Assembly (NCBI RefSeq): GCF_937910895.1
Contig: NZ_CALEMI010000040.1
Location: forward strand, 1 to 64,000
Direction: 5' to 3'
DNA: 64,000 nt
Source: an uncultured Dokdonia sp.
Lineage (GTDB): Bacteria > Bacteroidota > Bacteroidia > Flavobacteriales > Flavobacteriaceae
Each line of letters opens with the position of its first letter. Position 1 is the first letter of the stretch. The position numbers were made by a program, and so were the translations under genes. The notes below the pieces were generated by a model. That model did no database searches. It saw nothing but the letters and a program-made list of their open reading frames with translations, and had not been told where the DNA came from. Below are positions 54,433-63,811 of this stretch, in pieces.

Positions 54433-55790
54433 TTACGTTTATTTCTTTTATTATAGTTCTTATCACCTCTCGTTTTAGGCTTTTTATATTTTTCTTTTAT
54501 AGTCCGACTATAAGATCCACCTAAATTAACTTTTCGGTTTTTTTCTTTTTTCTCATGAAATGCAGGTCCAGGTGCGTCTTCATCTTCCTTATTTTTTCTA
54601 TGAATAGGATTATAAATTTCTTTGGCTTCTGGTCGCTCTTCTGGAGCGAGTTCTTCTGAGATTTCAATAGTCTCTGGCAGCGCTGTCTGAGGAACTTTAA
54701 ATTGCATTAACTCCTCTATATCTTCTAAAAACTTCTCTTCCTTTGGGGTCGTAAACACAATGGCTGTTCCTTGTTTTTGCGCACGCCCTGTTCTACCTAT
54801 TCGGTGCAAGTAATTTTCGGGATAACTAGGAGTATCTACATTAATGACATGAGAGATATCATCTATATCTAATCCTCTTGCCATTACATCGGTTGCTACG
54901 AGGATGCGGACGACGCCTTCTTCAAAATCCTTAATACTATTAAGACGATAGTTTTGCGTTTTATTAGAATGTATGACTTCACATTGTGAGGGAAAAGCCT
55001 CGTCTAGCTTCTTAAAAAGACGATCAGCCATCCGTTTATCTCTTGTAAAGAGTAATGCTTTTGGGTACGCTTTCGCGGAAGCGAGTTCTTTTAAAAGAAA
55101 GTTTACTTTGGTATAAAAGTTAGGTATTTTATAACCTATTTGCGTAATATTCTCTAAAGGAGTACCACTACGAGCGACAGAAATACGTTCAGGATTCTGG
55201 AAAAAATCAGTGATTAAGGCATCCACATCATCTGTCATCGTTGCAGAAAACATAATGTTTTGTCTACGTGGAGGTAAGATATCAAAGATGTTCATCAACT
55301 GAGGTCTAAATCCTAAATCCAGCATCACATCTACCTCATCAATCACTAATTTCTGAATGGATTTGAGTTGTAATACCCTACTCACAGCAAGGTCATACAA
55401 TCGTCCAGGTGTGGCAACAATAATATCCTGACCATCTGCAATTAGCTTTTTTTGTGTGTTGATATTTGCGCCTCCATAAACTCCTGCAATACGTATATTA
55501 AGGTAGGCAGATAGCTTTTCTATTTCGTCAACTACCTGAACAACGAGTTCTCGCGTAGGGACTAATATTAAAACTCTAGGCGTCTCTTGACGAGAATGTG
55601 TAAGAATTCGTAAGATTGGAAGCATGTATGCGTACGTTTTTCCCGTACCTGTTTGGGCAATACCCACCACATCTCTACCAGACATTACAGGGGAAAAAGC
55701 GAGTTCTTGTATGGAGGTAGGCTCAGAAAAACCTAGGTCTTCCAAGGCGTTCCACAAAGAATTATTAAGATTAAGTTCTCTAAAAGTCAT
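54429..55790 (-). CDS. DEAD-box RNA helicase with basic tail
   Basis: 453 aa from ATG 55790 (MTFRELNLNNSLWNALEDLGFSEPTSIQ); the ORF track begins seven codons upstream. Motifs: IAQTGTGKT (I), PTRELVVQV (Ia), VIDEVDVMLDLGF (II, DEVD instead of DEAD), SATM (III), [22 protein letters not shown]. The DEVD variant is seen in some family members. C-terminal tail is Lys/Arg-rich (KEKYKKPKTRGDKNYNKRNKRK). Probably remodels ribosomal RNA or mRNA. Overlaps the metallo-beta-lactamase-fold gene by 4 bases. A diverged palindrome (GCTTTCGCGGAAGC) codes for ASAKA. Confidence 0.9.
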   Translation of the reverse strand: MTFRELNLNNSLWNALEDLGFSEPTSIQELAFSPVMSGRDVVGIAQTGTGKTYAYMLPILRILTHSRQETPRVLILVPTRELVVQVVDEIEKLSAYLNIRIAGVYGGANINTQKKLIADGQDIIVATPGRLYDLAVSRVLQLKSIQKLVIDEVDVMLDLGFRPQLMNIFDILPPRRQNIMFSATMTDDVDALITDFFQNPERISVARSGTPLENITQIGYKIPNFYTKVNFLLKELASAKAYPKALLFTRDKRMADRLFKKLDEAFPSQCEVIHSNKTQNYRLNSIKDFEEGVVRILVATDVMARGLDIDDISHVINVDTPSYPENYLHRIGRTGRAQKQGTAIVFTTPKEEKFLEDIEELMQFKVPQTALPETIEISEELAPEERPEAKEIYNPIHRKNKEDEDAPGPAFHEKKEKNRKVNLGGSYSRTIKEKYKKPKTRGDKNYNKRNKRK

Positions 55791-55958
55791 AAGATTAGAA
55801 GGATCGAGCAAAGCTAGTGAATTTTAACAAATTTTTGTAAGAAATTCGCATGAACGATTTACGTATTAAAATTTATTGTAAAACTACACCTCTTTTTAAC
55901 TCATATCTAATTATAAAAGGTATTAAACAAGAAACCCACTGAAAAAGCGGGATTTGTA

Positions 55959-58925
55959 TTAACGATTCAAGTAGACCCAACCCGTCATATCATCAAAACC
56001 GTCATCACTTAATTTCAATACCCAAAAGTACACACCCGTTGGGGCTTCACTACCTCCAATACCTTCATTTGGAATTCCATCCCAAAATGGAATGGAATTA
56101 TCTCCTTTGTAAATAAGATTGCCCAATCTGGAATAAATGGTAAGTTCGTAATCAAATATATCTCTAAGACCACTGATTTCAAAAGTATCATTGATAGTAT
56201 CTCCGTTAGGAGAAAATCCTTCTGGCACAAAAGGAGGACAATTTTCTATATTTAAACGTAGGAGTGCCAGGTTGTAGCAGGTATCACTATCAGCACTATC
56301 GGTACGAATAAAAATGGTTTGGGGATTGATGGTATTAGTATATGCAAATGGATCTGTAATCTGATTTTCTTCATTAAAGGCATCGATTACGGTTACATAA
56401 TAGCCTGTTATGGTTTCAGTATTCAATAAAACAATAGTTTCTGCAGCTGTGACTAAATCAAAAACAGCCATCTCTAGTCCTTCATTACAAGATATAATAT
56501 CTGGTAGTATTTGTGGAGAAGCTATGGTTTGTACTTCTAAAGAAAAAATCCCTAAATCAAAGCAGTCAGGATTTGCTGGATTTTCTAATCGTACGTAGAT
56601 GGTTTCAGGATTGGTTACATTTTGATAGCTCTCTGGATTCTGTATCGTCCCTATGTTATTTTCTGCATCTTCTATGGTCGTGTGATAGCTTATTATAAAG
56701 TCTTCTTGGTCAACGAGTATGGTAGCTTCTTGTTGGGTTAAGTCAAATATTAAAATACCATCATTGCTACTATCATCACAAGAAGACAGATCATCCAGAG
56801 AAGGGAGGATGGGTTGCTCAAACACTTCTATAAAAAAAGAGTCTATGGTAACACAAAGCGTATCGTCATCTTGTACAATGCGTATATAGATGGTTTGTGG
56901 AGATACCGTATTATCAAAAGTATCTGGATTAGGAATAGGGTTTGTTCCCTCGTTTGCATCTTCTTCTGTAAGGTGGAAGGTCACCGTGACATCTGTTTGA
57001 TTTCCTATGGCAAGTGTTTCATTGATGGTGAAGTCAAACGTAAATACTCCGTCATTTCCTTGATCATCGCATACCAAAAAGTCTTCTAATGGATTTGCAA
57101 TGACAGGAACGTCCTCTACGATGAGTTGAAAGGAAGCAATATCAAAACAAGCTGTTGCAAGTGTATTGGTAAGCCTTACAAAAATGGTTTGTGCATTTGA
57201 GGTATTTTGAAAAGCTGTGGGTGTTGTGATAGGATTGGTTGCTTGCTGTGCATCAGTAAGACTAGTATAAAACTGAAGAGCTACATTGGTTTGTGTTCCT
57301 ATGATAAGTGCATTCTGAAAAGTGAGATCGAATGTCGCCACTCCGTCATTACTCACATCATCACAAACTTTACTATCGTCTAAAGTAGGAATGACAGGTT
57401 GTGCTTCTACTATGATCATAAAAGATTCAATAACGACACATAATGGATCTGCCTCCAAACTAAATCGTATGAAAATTTCTTGTGGGTTTGTGGTATTGGA
57501 ATATGTATCTGGATTGGAAATGGGATTGTCTCCAGTTAAGGCATCTGCTTCACTTTCGTGATAGGTGACCATAATTCCTGTTTGTCCATCTAATGCCAAA
57601 TTACCATTAACGGTAAGGTCAAAAATGACAAACCCATCATTACTCTCATCATCACACATAGTTAGGTCTGGCAAAGGAGTTACAATATCAATTACATTGA
57701 GATTTACAGTCACGCCTACTGATTCATTATTTACCTCGTTGGTTTCAGTGACGATACCATTTCCTGTGCCTTCATCATCTACTACGGTGATTAAGTTAAA
57801 AACGTCCGGAATCCCGTTAGGAATCGTGATTGTACTAGTTGCTAATAGCGATTCATTAGGAAGTATCGCTATTGTGGTTGTGGTTGTCCCCAGCAGTATT
57901 CCATCAGCATAAAACGCTATAGGGGTTCCTACAGGTAACGGATCTGTTCCAAGATTTGATACAGTGTAGCTAAGTTCTATATCTCTACTACCACAAGTCA
58001 CATCTACCGTATTTATAGCAATCACGCCATCGGGAAGCTGACTATTTAATACAGTAATAATATTATTAATCATCACAAAATCTTGCCCTGATGTAAGCAT
58101 AATCGTGGCAGATGTATCTCCTACATTGATGTTGTTTTCAATATTATAAAAATCAATATCCATATTATACAGATCATCTTGACCTGTGAAACTATTGGTT
58201 CCATTAAACTGATTGTCGGCTGGATTTAATGGTAGATTACTCAGGATATTTCCGTTAATCGATAAGGTTTCATTAACAGCAATGCCTGCATCGCCTTCCC
58301 AAGCGACGAACCCGATTCGTGCATTTTCATTATCTAAAACGTTGAGGTTTTCTAATTCTATAGTGAGTTCGTTATTAAACTGAGATACATTTTCTAGTCC
58401 ATCAAATACATTGACCAGATTGAGGGGTAGATCTGGGTCTTCAAAAATCACTGTGATTGCCCACCCAGCAAAGTTGGTACCTGTAGGACAGAAAGGTGGA
58501 ATCACATCGGTTAAGTCCAAATCACCAAAGGTATATTCGCCAGAACCTGTTTCTTGAACAATGGTGGTCACATCTATAAATCCAGCAAAAAATACACGAT
58601 CTGCATCTATTTGATCTGCAAACGTACGCTCTGCGGTAAGGGGGATATCATTCAGGGTAATATCAAAATCTCCAGTGCCTGAACCTGCCCAGTATAGGTA
58701 AGCAGCTTCTACAGTCTGATCTGTTGCAAGCGTTAAGGTGGCGGTACTTTCGGTGAGAATTTCACAAGGCGCGTTTACACCATTTTCTCCTGTATTCAGG
58801 GTGTTTCCTATCGCTGTATAATCAAAACGTCCAGCAAAAACGGTAAACTGCGTGATCTCTTGTGCCTTTATAAAAGGACTTATAAAAAGAAATAAGAATA
58901 GGAGTGTTTCGTAGTTTTTTTGCAT
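55959..58925 (-). CDS. T9SS-exported multidomain protein with gliding-motility C-terminal domain
   Basis: 988 aa. Signal peptide (TLLFLFLFISPFIKAQ), then a domain of about 290 residues with beta-sandwich strands, a CARDB-like domain (about 300-395: VDVTCGSRDIELSYTVSNLGTDPLPVGTPIAFY), then about five repeats of roughly 80-90 aa, each opening with CDD.SNDG..TFDLT-type text. The C-terminus (FVPEGFSPNGDTINDTFEISGL..YSRLGNLIYKGDN..GVYFW..) is the gliding-motility-associated/T9SS type B sorting domain. So it is exported across the outer membrane and probably cell-surface attached. The repeats suggest adhesion. Ends with no close partner gene. Confidence 0.92.
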   Translation of the reverse strand: MQKNYETLLFLFLFISPFIKAQEITQFTVFAGRFDYTAIGNTLNTGENGVNAPCEILTESTATLTLATDQTVEAAYLYWAGSGTGDFDITLNDIPLTAERTFADQIDADRVFFAGFIDVTTIVQETGSGEYTFGDLDLTDVIPPFCPTGTNFAGWAITVIFEDPDLPLNLVNVFDGLENVSQFNNELTIELENLNVLDNENARIGFVAWEGDAGIAVNETLSINGNILSNLPLNPADNQFNGTNSFTGQDDLYNMDIDFYNIENNINVGDTSATIMLTSGQDFVMINNIITVLNSQLPDGVIAINTVDVTCGSRDIELSYTVSNLGTDPLPVGTPIAFYADGILLGTTTTTIAILPNESLLATSTITIPNGIPDVFNLITVVDDEGTGNGIVTETNEVNNESVGVTVNLNVIDIVTPLPDLTMCDDESNDGFVIFDLTVNGNLALDGQTGIMVTYHESEADALTGDNPISNPDTYSNTTNPQEIFIRFSLEADPLCVVIESFMIIVEAQPVIPTLDDSKVCDDVSNDGVATFDLTFQNALIIGTQTNVALQFYTSLTDAQQATNPITTPTAFQNTSNAQTIFVRLTNTLATACFDIASFQLIVEDVPVIANPLEDFLVCDDQGNDGVFTFDFTINETLAIGNQTDVTVTFHLTEEDANEGTNPIPNPDTFDNTVSPQTIYIRIVQDDDTLCVTIDSFFIEVFEQPILPSLDDLSSCDDSSNDGILIFDLTQQEATILVDQEDFIISYHTTIEDAENNIGTIQNPESYQNVTNPETIYVRLENPANPDCFDLGIFSLEVQTIASPQILPDIISCNEGLEMAVFDLVTAAETIVLLNTETITGYYVTVIDAFNEENQITDPFAYTNTINPQTIFIRTDSADSDTCYNLALLRLNIENCPPFVPEGFSPNGDTINDTFEISGLRDIFDYELTIYSRLGNLIYKGDNSIPFWDGIPNEGIGGSEAPTGVYFWVLKLSDDGFDDMTGWVYLNR

Positions 58926-59222
58926 AACTGCCTCGTATCCTATAAATGTACCATTTCTTTTTTTTATGCGCTATATCAGAATCTTTTCAAGATGTATCAG
59001 TCTTTTTACGCTTTCGCGAAAAAGAGTCAGGAATCAAGATCGCTTTGCTACAGGGATCAGGACTATTTTGTGTACTCCCATCTTTAAAAACGGTATTTAT
59101 TTACATCTTGCTTTATCAATTTTCGCGAAAGCATATAAAAAAAGCCAAGACTACAATATGAAGTCTTGACTCTTGATTCTTTTATGCTTTGATTCTTTTT
59201 TTGCTTTCGCGTAAGCAAAAAA
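58926..59222. other. Gap with three diverged palindrome copies
   Basis: CGCTTTCGCGAAAAAG at about 59009, TTTCGCGAAAGCAT at about 59123 and TTGCTTTCGCGTAAGCAA at about 59201-59218 lie in under 220 bases, with partial copies in both orientations. The ORFs drawn over it cross these repeats and are not supported. Confidence 0.6.
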
Positions 59223-60065
59223 CTATAAATCCCGCCTTTTAAGTAATGCGAAAGATCCATAAATGAATAGGAAAATCCACGCAGACACAATGGCAATTTC
59301 ATACCAGTATACAGCATAATCAAAACCGATATCGGTTTGTAATTGGTTGGCTGCAGACTGGATCACATTTAGTCTCGTAAAGGGTTGCTCTATAAGGTTA
59401 CTCATAGATTCTAATGGTAAAAATTGTACCACAGAAGAGCGTAGTCCTTCCACGTCATATTTATTTTCAAAGAAGAGCATGATTAACTGTATAATTCCTT
59501 CTATAAAATACCAGAAGAGCAAAAAGCCTATCGCAAAAGCTGATCGCTTGATTAAAATTCCTAGGAATAAACAGAAAGAGAAAAAGCCCACTAATTTTAG
59601 AAAAAATGCAAATAAGTATTCTAAATCCTGTGTGATAATACTCAACTCATTAAAGTCTGAAAATACTAATCCTAATATCAAACTCACCACAAAAATAAAA
59701 AGTGTAGAAATTGCTGAAAAAACAATCACAGTAATAAATTTGGAAAGAATGAATTCCTTTTTACTTAATCCATCTATCAGGTTTTGTTTTAAAGTTCTGT
59801 TGCTATATTCATTGGCTGTCATTGATACGATCACAACCGCTAAGAAAAATTTGAGAATCGCAGCGATATAGGTATTAAAATGCCATATATATGGGAAGTT
59901 AAAAATCCCTTGATCTGCTAGTCGGAACTCAGCACCAAAAAGATTGAACTTTATGGAAGCCAAAAGTGCAATGGCTGAGAGTAATATAAAGTACCCTAAG
60001 ATTAATACCCTTGAGGTCTTATTATGTTTAAGTTTATAATATTCTATCGTTAAAAGTCGTAGCAT
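59223..60065 (-). CDS. ABC-2 type transporter permease
   Basis: 280 aa with six hydrophobic segments spaced as in ABC-2 permeases: YFILLSAIALLASIKF, a large periplasmic loop, FFLAVVIVSMTANEYSNRTLKQNLIDGLSKKEFILSKF (the conserved NExxxxTLKQNLI-type cytosolic loop), then TLFIFVVSLILGLVF, FLFWYFIEGIIQLIM and a final VSAWIFLFIYGSFALL. Pairs with the ABC ATPase directly upstream (6-base gap), forming a two-gene exporter. Cargo unknown; such units often move peptides, lipids or antibiotics. Confidence 0.9.
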   Translation of the reverse strand: MLRLLTIEYYKLKHNKTSRVLILGYFILLSAIALLASIKFNLFGAEFRLADQGIFNFPYIWHFNTYIAAILKFFLAVVIVSMTANEYSNRTLKQNLIDGLSKKEFILSKFITVIVFSAISTLFIFVVSLILGLVFSDFNELSIITQDLEYLFAFFLKLVGFFSFCLFLGILIKRSAFAIGFLLFWYFIEGIIQLIMLFFENKYDVEGLRSSVVQFLPLESMSNLIEQPFTRLNVIQSAANQLQTDIGFDYAVYWYEIAIVSAWIFLFIYGSFALLKRRDL

Positions 60066-60071
60066 GGCGGT

Positions 60072-60971
60072 TTAGTTTAAGTTGTTAGTCAATTGTAAGA
60101 ACTGCTCTTCTAAGCTTTCTTTACGTTGTACAAGATGGCTAAGAACAATGCCTTGCGCATGAAGTTGGTTATTTAATTCTTTCGCGCTAAGCGGCGTATT
60201 TAAAAAACCAGTCACCAAATCGCCTTCTGTTTTGACTTCTCCAAACATCGGATTGCTTTTTAGATATGTTATGAGTTTTTTAGTATCATCACATTTCAAC
60301 TCAAAGAAACCGTGACTTGCATTCATTGCATCTACACGTCCAGAATATAGCTTGATCCCTTTGCGTAAAATCACCACGTGTGAACATACTTTTTCTACCT
60401 CATCTAGCAAGTGAGAGGCTAATAAAATAGTTGTTCCTGCAGCGGCAATTTTTTTTATGATCTCTCGTATTTGGTGTATTCCTTGAGGATCCAAACCATT
60501 GGTAGGCTCATCTAGTATTAAGATTTCAGGATCGTTTAATAAGGCGGATGCAATGGCTAGACGTTGTTTCATCCCTAATGAATAGGTGCTAAATTTACTA
60601 TCCTTACGATCTAATAAACCTACTATTTCTAGCTTTTGGTCTATTTTATCATTAGAAACGCCTTTTATCTTACAGACCAATCCAAGATTCTGGCTTGCTG
60701 TCATATAGGGATAAAAGTTAGGACGCTCAATAATGGCTCCTACTTTTTTAAGTGCATTGTGTGTAGAGTCAGATCCATCAAACCAATGATAGTCTCCTCG
60801 TGTAGCATTTACGACATTGAGCACCATCCCTAAAGTGGTTGATTTTCCACTTCCGTTAGGTCCTAAAATTCCGTATACATTGCCTTTTTCTATAGTAAAT
60901 GAAAGATCATTTACTGCGCGTACTGCACCATAGTGCTTGGTAAGCTTGTTTAAAGTGAGTATTGTTTCCAA
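60072..60971 (-). CDS. ABC transporter ATP-binding protein
   Basis: 299 aa. Walker A GPNGSGKST (near residue 37), signature YSLGMKQRLAIASALLNDPEI, Walker B ILILDEPTNGLDPQG, and the H-loop LLASHLLDEVEKV. The C-terminal 70 residues (VDAMNASHGFFELKCDDTKKLITYL..) form the small regulatory tail seen in ABC-2 exporter ATPases. It powers the permease encoded immediately downstream. Expressed divergently from the next gene at 61067 with 95 bases between; a shared promoter region is likely there. Confidence 0.93.
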   Translation of the reverse strand: METILTLNKLTKHYGAVRAVNDLSFTIEKGNVYGILGPNGSGKSTTLGMVLNVVNATRGDYHWFDGSDSTHNALKKVGAIIERPNFYPYMTASQNLGLVCKIKGVSNDKIDQKLEIVGLLDRKDSKFSTYSLGMKQRLAIASALLNDPEILILDEPTNGLDPQGIHQIREIIKKIAAAGTTILLASHLLDEVEKVCSHVVILRKGIKLYSGRVDAMNASHGFFELKCDDTKKLITYLKSNPMFGEVKTEGDLVTGFLNTPLSAKELNNQLHAQGIVLSHLVQRKESLEEQFLQLTNNLN

Positions 60972-61066
60972 AAAGATGTTGTTTTTTTGATTGTGTTATG
61001 TAAACAAGACGTTAAAGCCTAGCAATTGTTACATCACTTTCTTATATTGGGTTTTAAACCTACGCT

Positions 61067-62140
61067 ATGGAAGAAAAGTTAATGTCAAAAAAAAAGCCAG
61101 CTTATCCCGTAAGCCAAAAGCTTCAAGATTATCTAAGTAGATACAACAGAGATATTAAAATTTCTGTCTCTTATGATGATCTTTTACGCTTTGCCGATGG
61201 GGTTAATCTTTATGACCAACAAGATAAAGATACCTTATGGATTAGTGTGTATTATGAGGAGCATGAAAGAGAAGAAATCATGGATAGCCTTAAACGTGTG
61301 TATGCTGTACTTCATTCTGATGGGAATGAGCAAATTCTCCCGTTTCTAGAAGTTGCCTCTATAGATTATTGCACATTTGGAAATTCAAAACCCTTCCGGA
61401 TAAAGATCAAAAATATCTATAATGACAACTATACATATTTCTATGTAAAAAGAGCTGATGCTAGTAGAATTTACGGCTTAGAACTAGAACATATATTATC
61501 TCCTAATAGGATTAATTTCTTAGTATATTCCGACACACTTATAGAAGAGCATATTGCAGGAATTCCAGGTGATGAGTTTATAGAAAACTATCTTGAAAAA
61601 TGTGATGATGTAGGAAAAGCACAAATTGCTAAAGAGTTTGTGAAGTTTAATGAGCGATGCACCATATTATTACTTGGAGATATGCGCTCTTATAACTATG
61701 TAGTGATCCCTACGCATGATTTTGATCATATCAAATATAAAATACGTGCGATAGACTTTGATCAACAATGTTATGAAGGCAAGCTCAAGGTGTACAAACC
61801 ACATATTTTTAAAGAAAATTTCAAAATGGTAGATTTGGTTTCTAATATGTTAAGTACAGGTGTTATAGAATTGTACCAAAAAGAAGAACGCGCAGTACTT
61901 GCAAAACGTATCATTACCTCTCGTACACGACTTAAACAGCTCATGACGTGCATGACAACTGATAAAATATCTACACAAGAAAACTTACAACAGTTACGAA
62001 CTGAGTTATACGAATACACCAAAGACATCAAGTTTAAACGCTCTCGATCTATGGGTCAAATTGTAAAAAATGCGTTAGAATTTGTAAGCCGAAATTACGA
62101 AGATGTAAGTCTTAAAAGATTAATGCAACAATCGTTTTAA
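61067..62140 (+). CDS. Unknown cytosolic protein with protein-kinase-like features
   Basis: 357 aa, no signal or membrane segment. I do not recognise a named family. Parts of the middle resemble a divergent kinase fold: LLLGDMRSYNYVVIPTHDFDHIKYKIRAIDFDQQC, where GDMRSYN could be a degenerate catalytic loop and IDFD a metal-binding DFG-like step. The N-terminal region (VSYDDLLRFADGVNLYDQQDKDTLWISVYYEEHEREEI) and the C-terminal helical tail are specific. Divergent from the ABC exporter, and convergent with the NdpA-family gene with a 4-base overlap. Could be a pseudokinase or small-molecule kinase. Confidence 0.5.
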   Translation: MEEKLMSKKKPAYPVSQKLQDYLSRYNRDIKISVSYDDLLRFADGVNLYDQQDKDTLWISVYYEEHEREEIMDSLKRVYAVLHSDGNEQILPFLEVASIDYCTFGNSKPFRIKIKNIYNDNYTYFYVKRADASRIYGLELEHILSPNRINFLVYSDTLIEEHIAGIPGDEFIENYLEKCDDVGKAQIAKEFVKFNERCTILLLGDMRSYNYVVIPTHDFDHIKYKIRAIDFDQQCYEGKLKVYKPHIFKENFKMVDLVSNMLSTGVIELYQKEERAVLAKRIITSRTRLKQLMTCMTTDKISTQENLQQLRTELYEYTKDIKFKRSRSMGQIVKNALEFVSRNYEDVSLKRLMQQSF

Positions 62141-63189
62141 TTTTCTTTATTAAAATATACGAGATAATAATACATTTGCTTCTCTTCATCCCAACCTTTT
62201 TCGACATATTTTTCTGCACTCTCAGGATTTATAAAATCAAGTTTGATTTGAATGTTTGTATCTAACTGTATTAAGTTTTTAATCTTTTTACGTTGTGTAC
62301 TTACTGCTTTATTACTAATATGAAAATCGGTTAAGTCTTCTATTTTATATTTTGGTGCTTGTTCTGTTTTGTAATGCTTAAACTCAGGAATCAATTCTGG
62401 ATTTTCCATCACCTCATTCATAAAAGCAGTTTCATTAAAAGAATCGTTTTTTGCAAAGTGATTCACTGCTCGGTTCATAAAGAGCACTTCTTCCTTCTTA
62501 TCCTCGGCGGGAAGAACAACATCTTTTGCAAAATCCTGACAAAACTTTAAGTACTTTTTGGTATAGAAATTATCATCCTCAAAAATCTCAACACCCAAAA
62601 AATTTTCAATCCAGTATTTAGTGTCATATCGATTAGAATCTACCGAAAGGATTTTATATCCTTCTTCTGCTTTGTGATTTATAATCAAGCAACCTTTATC
62701 TAATTTATTAAGATTGATCCCTTGTTCTAAAAACATTTCTAGGTTAGACCCGCTTTCGCGAAATTGTAAAAAGTCTTGCTTTAATTCGCTTTTGAAGATA
62801 CCGATAGCATCTGTCTTAATATTATCAATCATCACATTTTCTAAATGTGCGATGTATAATTCCCCAGCTTTGATATGTGGGTGTTCACTTTGATCATACA
62901 GATGTTTTGCAATTTCTTCAGACAGGAGATGCGTGGCACTTGGATTTTCAAAAACCTTTTGTGCGATTCCAAATAAGGTGTGAAATTCCAAATCAGTTTC
63001 ATGATCAAAACGATAATAATTTTCTTCCTTTTCTCTAAAAGATTTAAAAAAGAACTCCTTTACCAAAGGTGTGATTTCATCACTTAGAGGATATGGATCA
63101 TTAGATACAAAGAGACCTTCTGCTTTACTTTTATTCCCTACTCTATGAATAGAAAGTGACTCTATTTGCGCATTGTATAAATTAATCAT
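62137..63189 (-). CDS. NdpA-family nucleoid-associated protein
   Basis: 350 aa, cytosolic, matching the 37-kDa nucleoid-associated protein family (NdpA/YejK): NLYNAQIESLSIHRVGNKSKAEGLFVSN at the start, LSEEIAKHLYDQSEHPHIKAGELYIAHLE, DAIGIFKSELKQDFLQF, and the NRAVNHFAKNDSFNETAFMNEV region near the C-terminus. Family members bind DNA nonspecifically and compact it. Flavobacterial copies are often near defence or mobile regions, which is not proof of a role here. It overlaps the unknown gene on the other strand by 4 bases at 3' ends. A diverged palindrome (CCCGCTTTCGCGAAAT) lies within. Confidence 0.8.
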   Translation of the reverse strand: MINLYNAQIESLSIHRVGNKSKAEGLFVSNDPYPLSDEITPLVKEFFFKSFREKEENYYRFDHETDLEFHTLFGIAQKVFENPSATHLLSEEIAKHLYDQSEHPHIKAGELYIAHLENVMIDNIKTDAIGIFKSELKQDFLQFRESGSNLEMFLEQGINLNKLDKGCLIINHKAEEGYKILSVDSNRYDTKYWIENFLGVEIFEDDNFYTKKYLKFCQDFAKDVVLPAEDKKEEVLFMNRAVNHFAKNDSFNETAFMNEVMENPELIPEFKHYKTEQAPKYKIEDLTDFHISNKAVSTQRKKIKNLIQLDTNIQIKLDFINPESAEKYVEKGWDEEKQMYYYLVYFNKEN

Positions 63190-63301
63190 GTGTGGTTTGT
63201 TGTTGATTGTTTCAGGTAGGTGATTTTAATAGAATTTTCTATAAAATCAGTTAATCACCTCAAGAGAAATAAAATACTGTCTTGTTACATAGTAAATTCG
63301 A

Positions 63302-63811
63302 CTAATTCCAGTTTTGATCAAAGTTAAGATCATCCAGATCGTCTATATCCAGACCATCTTCAAATTCAATGTCATCATCACTCTCCTCAGCTTCAAAAGT
63401 AATCTCTGGTGCTTGATCTGGAATTTGTCCGTGTACATACATAAGATTAGGATAGGTAATCCCATCTTCACGTTCTGCAATCTCTCCAAGCTCTAGCATA
63501 AAGCGCCACATACTTAAAAAGTCATATACATATAGCAAACGAGTTTCTGCCTCACTGATCACATCTTCCACCAAAGTCTCACTCATGAGGCGCACATCTG
63601 TATCACCTTCACTCATATCAAAAAGGGAAATTTCCTGTCCTTGATTCCACTGGTCATCACTCTTATAAAAAGAAGCCATCTCGCCACCATCAAATCCAAA
63701 AGATTGATTAACAGCATTATGCAAATCTTCAAGAGTCGCTTGTTGATCAATCTCTAAGTCTCTAAACACATCTTCTTCCGTATCTAGAATGACTCTAAAA
63801 CGATATATCAT
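63302..63811 (-). CDS. Plasmid pRiA4b ORF-3-like family protein
   Basis: 169 aa. N-terminal IYRFRVILDTEEDVFRDLEIDQQATLEDLHNAVNQSFGFDGGEMASFY is the family's core pattern, with the later ETRLLYVYDFLSMWRFMLELGEI block. The C-terminal 40 residues are very acidic (ESDDDIEFEDGLDIDDLDDLNFD) and probably disordered. The family also occurs on plasmids and in IS1096-type elements; its role is unknown. It is 112 bases from the NdpA gene start on the same strand, so they could be linked. Confidence 0.82.
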   Translation of the reverse strand: MIYRFRVILDTEEDVFRDLEIDQQATLEDLHNAVNQSFGFDGGEMASFYKSDDQWNQGQEISLFDMSEGDTDVRLMSETLVEDVISEAETRLLYVYDFLSMWRFMLELGEIAEREDGITYPNLMYVHGQIPDQAPEITFEAEESDDDIEFEDGLDIDDLDDLNFDQNWN

